Below are positions 61,464 through 64,000 of a DNA stretch of 64,000 nt, piece by piece; within the stretch, counting starts at the first letter, position 1, and every line of letters starts with the position of its first letter. The stretch is from Methylotenera_A sp963701715 (GTDB lineage: Bacteria; Pseudomonadota; Gammaproteobacteria; Burkholderiales; Methylophilaceae), in the NCBI GenBank assembly GCA_963701715.1, contig CAVPAX010000005.1, positions 186,001 through 250,000 of the forward strand, given 5' to 3'. The notes below the pieces were generated by a model that saw nothing but the letters and a program-made list of their open reading frames with translations, searched no databases and was not told where the DNA came from. The position numbers and the translations under genes were made by a program.

Positions 61464-62360
61464 ATGAATACTGTCGTAGATTTTCAGCTAATGAACGCCA
61501 CCGCACTCACCCAAGTTAGGACTCGATTTGAAGAAGAATTTGGGGTGATGACTTATTACATGAATCCTGAACCTAGACCATGTTTTAATAAAACATGTAT
61601 GACAGAGTTGCATCAAAGCCAGTCTACCTTGGAAAAAATGCAAGGCGAGGTGATTGCGAATGGAAAATTGAATCAGGCAAATTATCTGGTGTTGGCTTCA
61701 GATGTGCCGGGTATATTTAACTTGGGTGGAGATTTGTCTGTGTTCGGAGACTTAATTCGAGCTAAGGCGCGTGACCATTTATTAAGTTATGCCAAACTAT
61801 GTGTCAATAACGTATGGACTTTTTATAATATGCAAGCACCTGTGACGACGATCTCGCTGGTGCAAGGTCAGGCAATGGGCGGCGGATTTGAGGCTGCGCT
61901 AGCTGCGCATGTTATGGTGGCAGAAAAGAGTGCTGTCATGGGCTTGCCGGAAGTGTTGTTTAATTTATTCCCTGGTATGGGAGCGCTTAGCTTTTTGTCT
62001 CGTAAAATCGGCATGCCGGCTGCAGAAAAAATGGTACGTTCTGGAAAAATCTATACGGGTGAAGAGCTTTATCAAATGGGTGTTGTGGATGTGCTGGCAG
62101 AAGATGGACTGGGTGAGTATGCACTGAATAATTGGATTAAAAAGAATCATCGTTCGCTTAATTCATTCCAGGCTATTAACCGTGCAAAACAACGAGTGAA
62201 TCCACTTACTATTGATGAGCTTTACGAAATTACTGAAATTTGGGTGGATGCAGCGCTTCGTTTGGACGAGCGAAACCTGAAAGTGATGGAACGTTTAGTG
62301 CGCGCGCAGAACTCGAAGGTTGGGACGGACGTTACTCATATTGAGAAGCAATCTGCTTAA
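61464..62360 (+). CDS. rpfF: DSF synthase, RpfF-type crotonase
   Basis: Makes diffusible-signal-factor (cis-2-unsaturated fatty acid) signals from acyl-ACP. The protein has 298 residues of the enoyl-CoA hydratase fold. The two catalytic Glu are visible in GQAMGGGFEAAL (Glu143) and GLPEVLFNLFPGMGA (Glu163), matching Glu141 and Glu161 of Xanthomonas RpfF. FNLGGDLSVF is the oxyanion region. An AGGAG site lies before the ATG. The 292-base AT-rich gap upstream (61172-61463) is probably its promoter region; I see no clear hexamers. It converges on an RpfC-type kinase. Confidence 0.88.
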   Translation: MNTVVDFQLMNATALTQVRTRFEEEFGVMTYYMNPEPRPCFNKTCMTELHQSQSTLEKMQGEVIANGKLNQANYLVLASDVPGIFNLGGDLSVFGDLIRAKARDHLLSYAKLCVNNVWTFYNMQAPVTTISLVQGQAMGGGFEAALAAHVMVAEKSAVMGLPEVLFNLFPGMGALSFLSRKIGMPAAEKMVRSGKIYTGEELYQMGVVDVLAEDGLGEYALNNWIKKNHRSLNSFQAINRAKQRVNPLTIDELYEITEIWVDAALRLDERNLKVMERLVRAQNSKVGTDVTHIEKQSA

Positions 62361-62366
62361 ACTTTT

Positions 62367-64000
62367 TTAAGCTCTTTGTTTGAGACCTGTGGCTGGTTTT
62401 AGCTCTTGTTGTGCTGGACGCCTGAGATAGTCTTCTACCGCAAGAGTGAGTTTAGAAAAGTCACTATTTAAATTATCAAGCATTTCCAATGCTTGTTTCG
62501 TTGGAATCGATGCATTCAACTTGCCAATCATTTCGGTGGTTGTAGCAAGTTGAGTCGCACCCACACTCAGGCTGTTGCCTTTTAAGGCGTGGCAATAATC
62601 GTGTAACTCACCGTAATGTTTCTGTTTGGCTGCTGCTTCGATTTTATAAATCAGTTTTAAGGAATCAGCAAGGAAGTTTCTCAATAAGCGATGCATAAAT
62701 AATTCATCGCCAGCACCAATTTTTTCGAGCTCTTTAAGGGTGTGCAGATCTAGCTCTAAATTGTCTTCTTCAAGGTCTGATTCAATGTTGACTGGGCTGT
62801 TGAGCGCGTTGTTCATCCACTGTGCAGCCGTGTTAGGAGCAAGGTTGAGTATGCGCTCAATTGTGTTAAATAATGTTGCAGCATCAATGGGTTTAGTTAA
62901 GAAAGCATCAAACCCAGCGTCACTTGCAGCCTCTCTGGCGGTTAATGTAGCATCAGCTGTAAATAAAATAAAGCGTGTAGATTTATCGTCGGGCTGCGTA
63001 AATCTATAGATTTTCAGCGCATCGGTGCCGCTCATGCCTGCCATATTCAAGTCGGTAATGACGAGATCAAATTTTCTTTGTTCAAGTGCATTTAGCATCT
63101 CGTCGCCATTCGTCACGATTTCAACGTGATGGCCAGGTAGTGAGAGTAGACGCATGATGATTTTTTGGTTAGTGCTTTCATCCTCACACACTAATATATC
63201 CAGTACTTTAGTATTCTGACCGGCTTTAGAAATCGGCTCAATTACAGCGATTGCGGGTATTTCAGCCGCAGACTCATCTATGTTTACTTTATCAGCAACG
63301 ACTTTTTCTAGGTTAAGATCAAACCAGAAACGGCTTCCTACATTTTCAGTGCTTTGAAAGTTTAGCGAGCCGCCCATTTCTTCAACCATGTGTTTCGCAA
63401 TAGTTAGCCCTAAGCCGCTGCCGCCAAACTTGCGTGTTGTAGATGCATCTGCTTGTGTGAAACTTTCAAAAACTTTATGTTGCTTGTCTGCAGGAATGCC
63501 TATCCCTGTATCAACTACTTCAAAGCGTACTGTTGATTTTTCTGCGTCTTCTTGCAGTACGGTGGCAGATAATGTAACGCTGCCTTCCTGGGTGAATTTG
63601 ATGGCATTACCTAATAAATTAGCCAGTACTTGGCGTAATACAAAAGCATCGCCTTTAAGCATCCCCAATGTACTTGAAACGCTAGAGCCTAGCTGAATGC
63701 CTTTGCTGTTGGCTTGGGAGCGGAAAATCTCCAAGGAATCAAGTACAGCTTCTTCAGGTGAAAAAGCCACATTTTCTATGGTGAATTTACGCTCTTCAAT
63801 TTTGGTAAAATCCAGCACATTATTGAGCAACGAAAGTAGCAGCTTGGAAGAACTCTCCAAAGACTTGAGTAAATCTTTTTGGTCTGCATTGAGCGGTGTT
63901 GTCTTAAATAAAGTGCTGATGCCGATGATGCCATTAAGTGGGGTTCGGATTTCATGGCTCATATTGGCGACAAAATGTGTTTTAGCGAGACTGGCTTCAG
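62367..64000 (-). CDS. Hybrid sensor histidine kinase, RpfC-type (N-terminus outside window)
   Basis: The C-terminal 544 residues or so are visible. In order: HisKA with FVANMSHEIRTPLNGIIGIS (phospho-His), HATPase with NLLGNAIKFTQEG, DTGIGIP and GGSGLGLTIAK, a receiver domain (ILVCEDESTNQKIIMRLLSL, phospho-Asp in LVITDLNMAGM, Lys in AFLTKPID) and an HPt domain (CHALKGNSLSVGATQL, phospho-His). The HK-REC-HPt order and the place next to rpfF fit RpfC, the DSF receptor. The membrane input domain lies beyond the window, so the name is an inference. It converges on rpfF, with six bases between stops. Confidence 0.88.
   Translation of the reverse strand, partial: EASLAKTHFVANMSHEIRTPLNGIIGISTLFKTTPLNADQKDLLKSLESSSKLLLSLLNNVLDFTKIEERKFTIENVAFSPEEAVLDSLEIFRSQANSKGIQLGSSVSSTLGMLKGDAFVLRQVLANLLGNAIKFTQEGSVTLSATVLQEDAEKSTVRFEVVDTGIGIPADKQHKVFESFTQADASTTRKFGGSGLGLTIAKHMVEEMGGSLNFQSTENVGSRFWFDLNLEKVVADKVNIDESAAEIPAIAVIEPISKAGQNTKVLDILVCEDESTNQKIIMRLLSLPGHHVEIVTNGDEMLNALEQRKFDLVITDLNMAGMSGTDALKIYRFTQPDDKSTRFILFTADATLTAREAASDAGFDAFLTKPIDAATLFNTIERILNLAPNTAAQWMNNALNSPVNIESDLEEDNLELDLHTLKELEKIGAGDELFMHRLLRNFLADSLKLIYKIEAAAKQKHYGELHDYCHALKGNSLSVGATQLATTTEMIGKLNASIPTKQALEMLDNLNSDFSKLTLAVEDYLRRPAQQELKPATGLKQRA

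Overview
The window looks like a chromosomal segment of a methylotrophic betaproteobacterium, most likely Methylophilaceae (Methylotenera/Methylophilus type). This rests on gene content and order: a quinoprotein-dehydrogenase-type SoxYZ carrier, the ruvC-ruvA / ruvB-ybgC-tol-pal arrangement, the rpsP-rimM-trmD-rplS and rpsU-yqeY-dnaG-rpoD operons, and a moderate GC content. It is inference from protein character, not a database match. Most of the window is dense core genome with short gaps and many 1-4 bp overlaps.

Layout. 1-1152: the 5' part of glnA (minus strand) behind a sigma-54 promoter with two NtrC-type sites. 1246-14986: rhodanese, aroE, mtgA, small membrane proteins, uvrA, an MFS exporter, ssb, a FmdB-type zinc ribbon, a DUF502 protein, aspS, a VOC protein, a SoxYZ-like carrier behind a CRP-like palindrome, yjbQ and trhP. 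15072-22248: an iron-responsive block with a Fur box, hemP, a frameshifted tonB, exbB, exbD, a siderophore receptor, piuC, an FMN hydroxy-acid oxidase, a PepSY protein and cytochrome b561. 22282-27480: a CBS protein, a broken EamA transporter, and yebC-ruvC-UbiA-ruvA. 27518-32742: a TonB receptor, a periplasmic binding protein and a GGDEF-EAL membrane protein that look like one sensory unit. 32806-39044: ruvB, ybgC and the complete tol-pal cluster. 39115-44377: queE, queC, rpsP-rimM-trmD-rplS, ogt, xerD.

44378-45835 is a small accessory spot: dispersed palindromes, an AT-rich endonuclease/phosphatase-like gene, folB, and an inverted REP pair. 45836-52169 holds plsY, tsaD and the macromolecular-synthesis operon. 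52202-52861 is a second accessory spot. A tRNA-Ile2 gene is followed by a small HTH gene, a diverged copy of the tRNA 3' end, and a sugar-aminotransferase remnant, which looks like the scar of an integrative element. 53056-59770 is a cytochrome b561-DUF2934 protein and ccmABCDEFGH. 59907-61171 is a FadL-type gene with many frame breaks. The window ends with an rpfF-type DSF synthase converging on an RpfC-type hybrid kinase (partial), that is, a diffusible-signal-factor quorum-sensing locus.

The candidate systems most worth following are the receptor/binding-protein/c-di-GMP module (27518-32742), the DSF pair at the right end, the Fur operon that carries a hydroxy-acid oxidase, and the tRNA-Ile2 scar. 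Frame breaks in tonB, the EamA gene and the FadL gene are mostly single-base insertions. Sequence error must be excluded before any of them is read as a true pseudogene.
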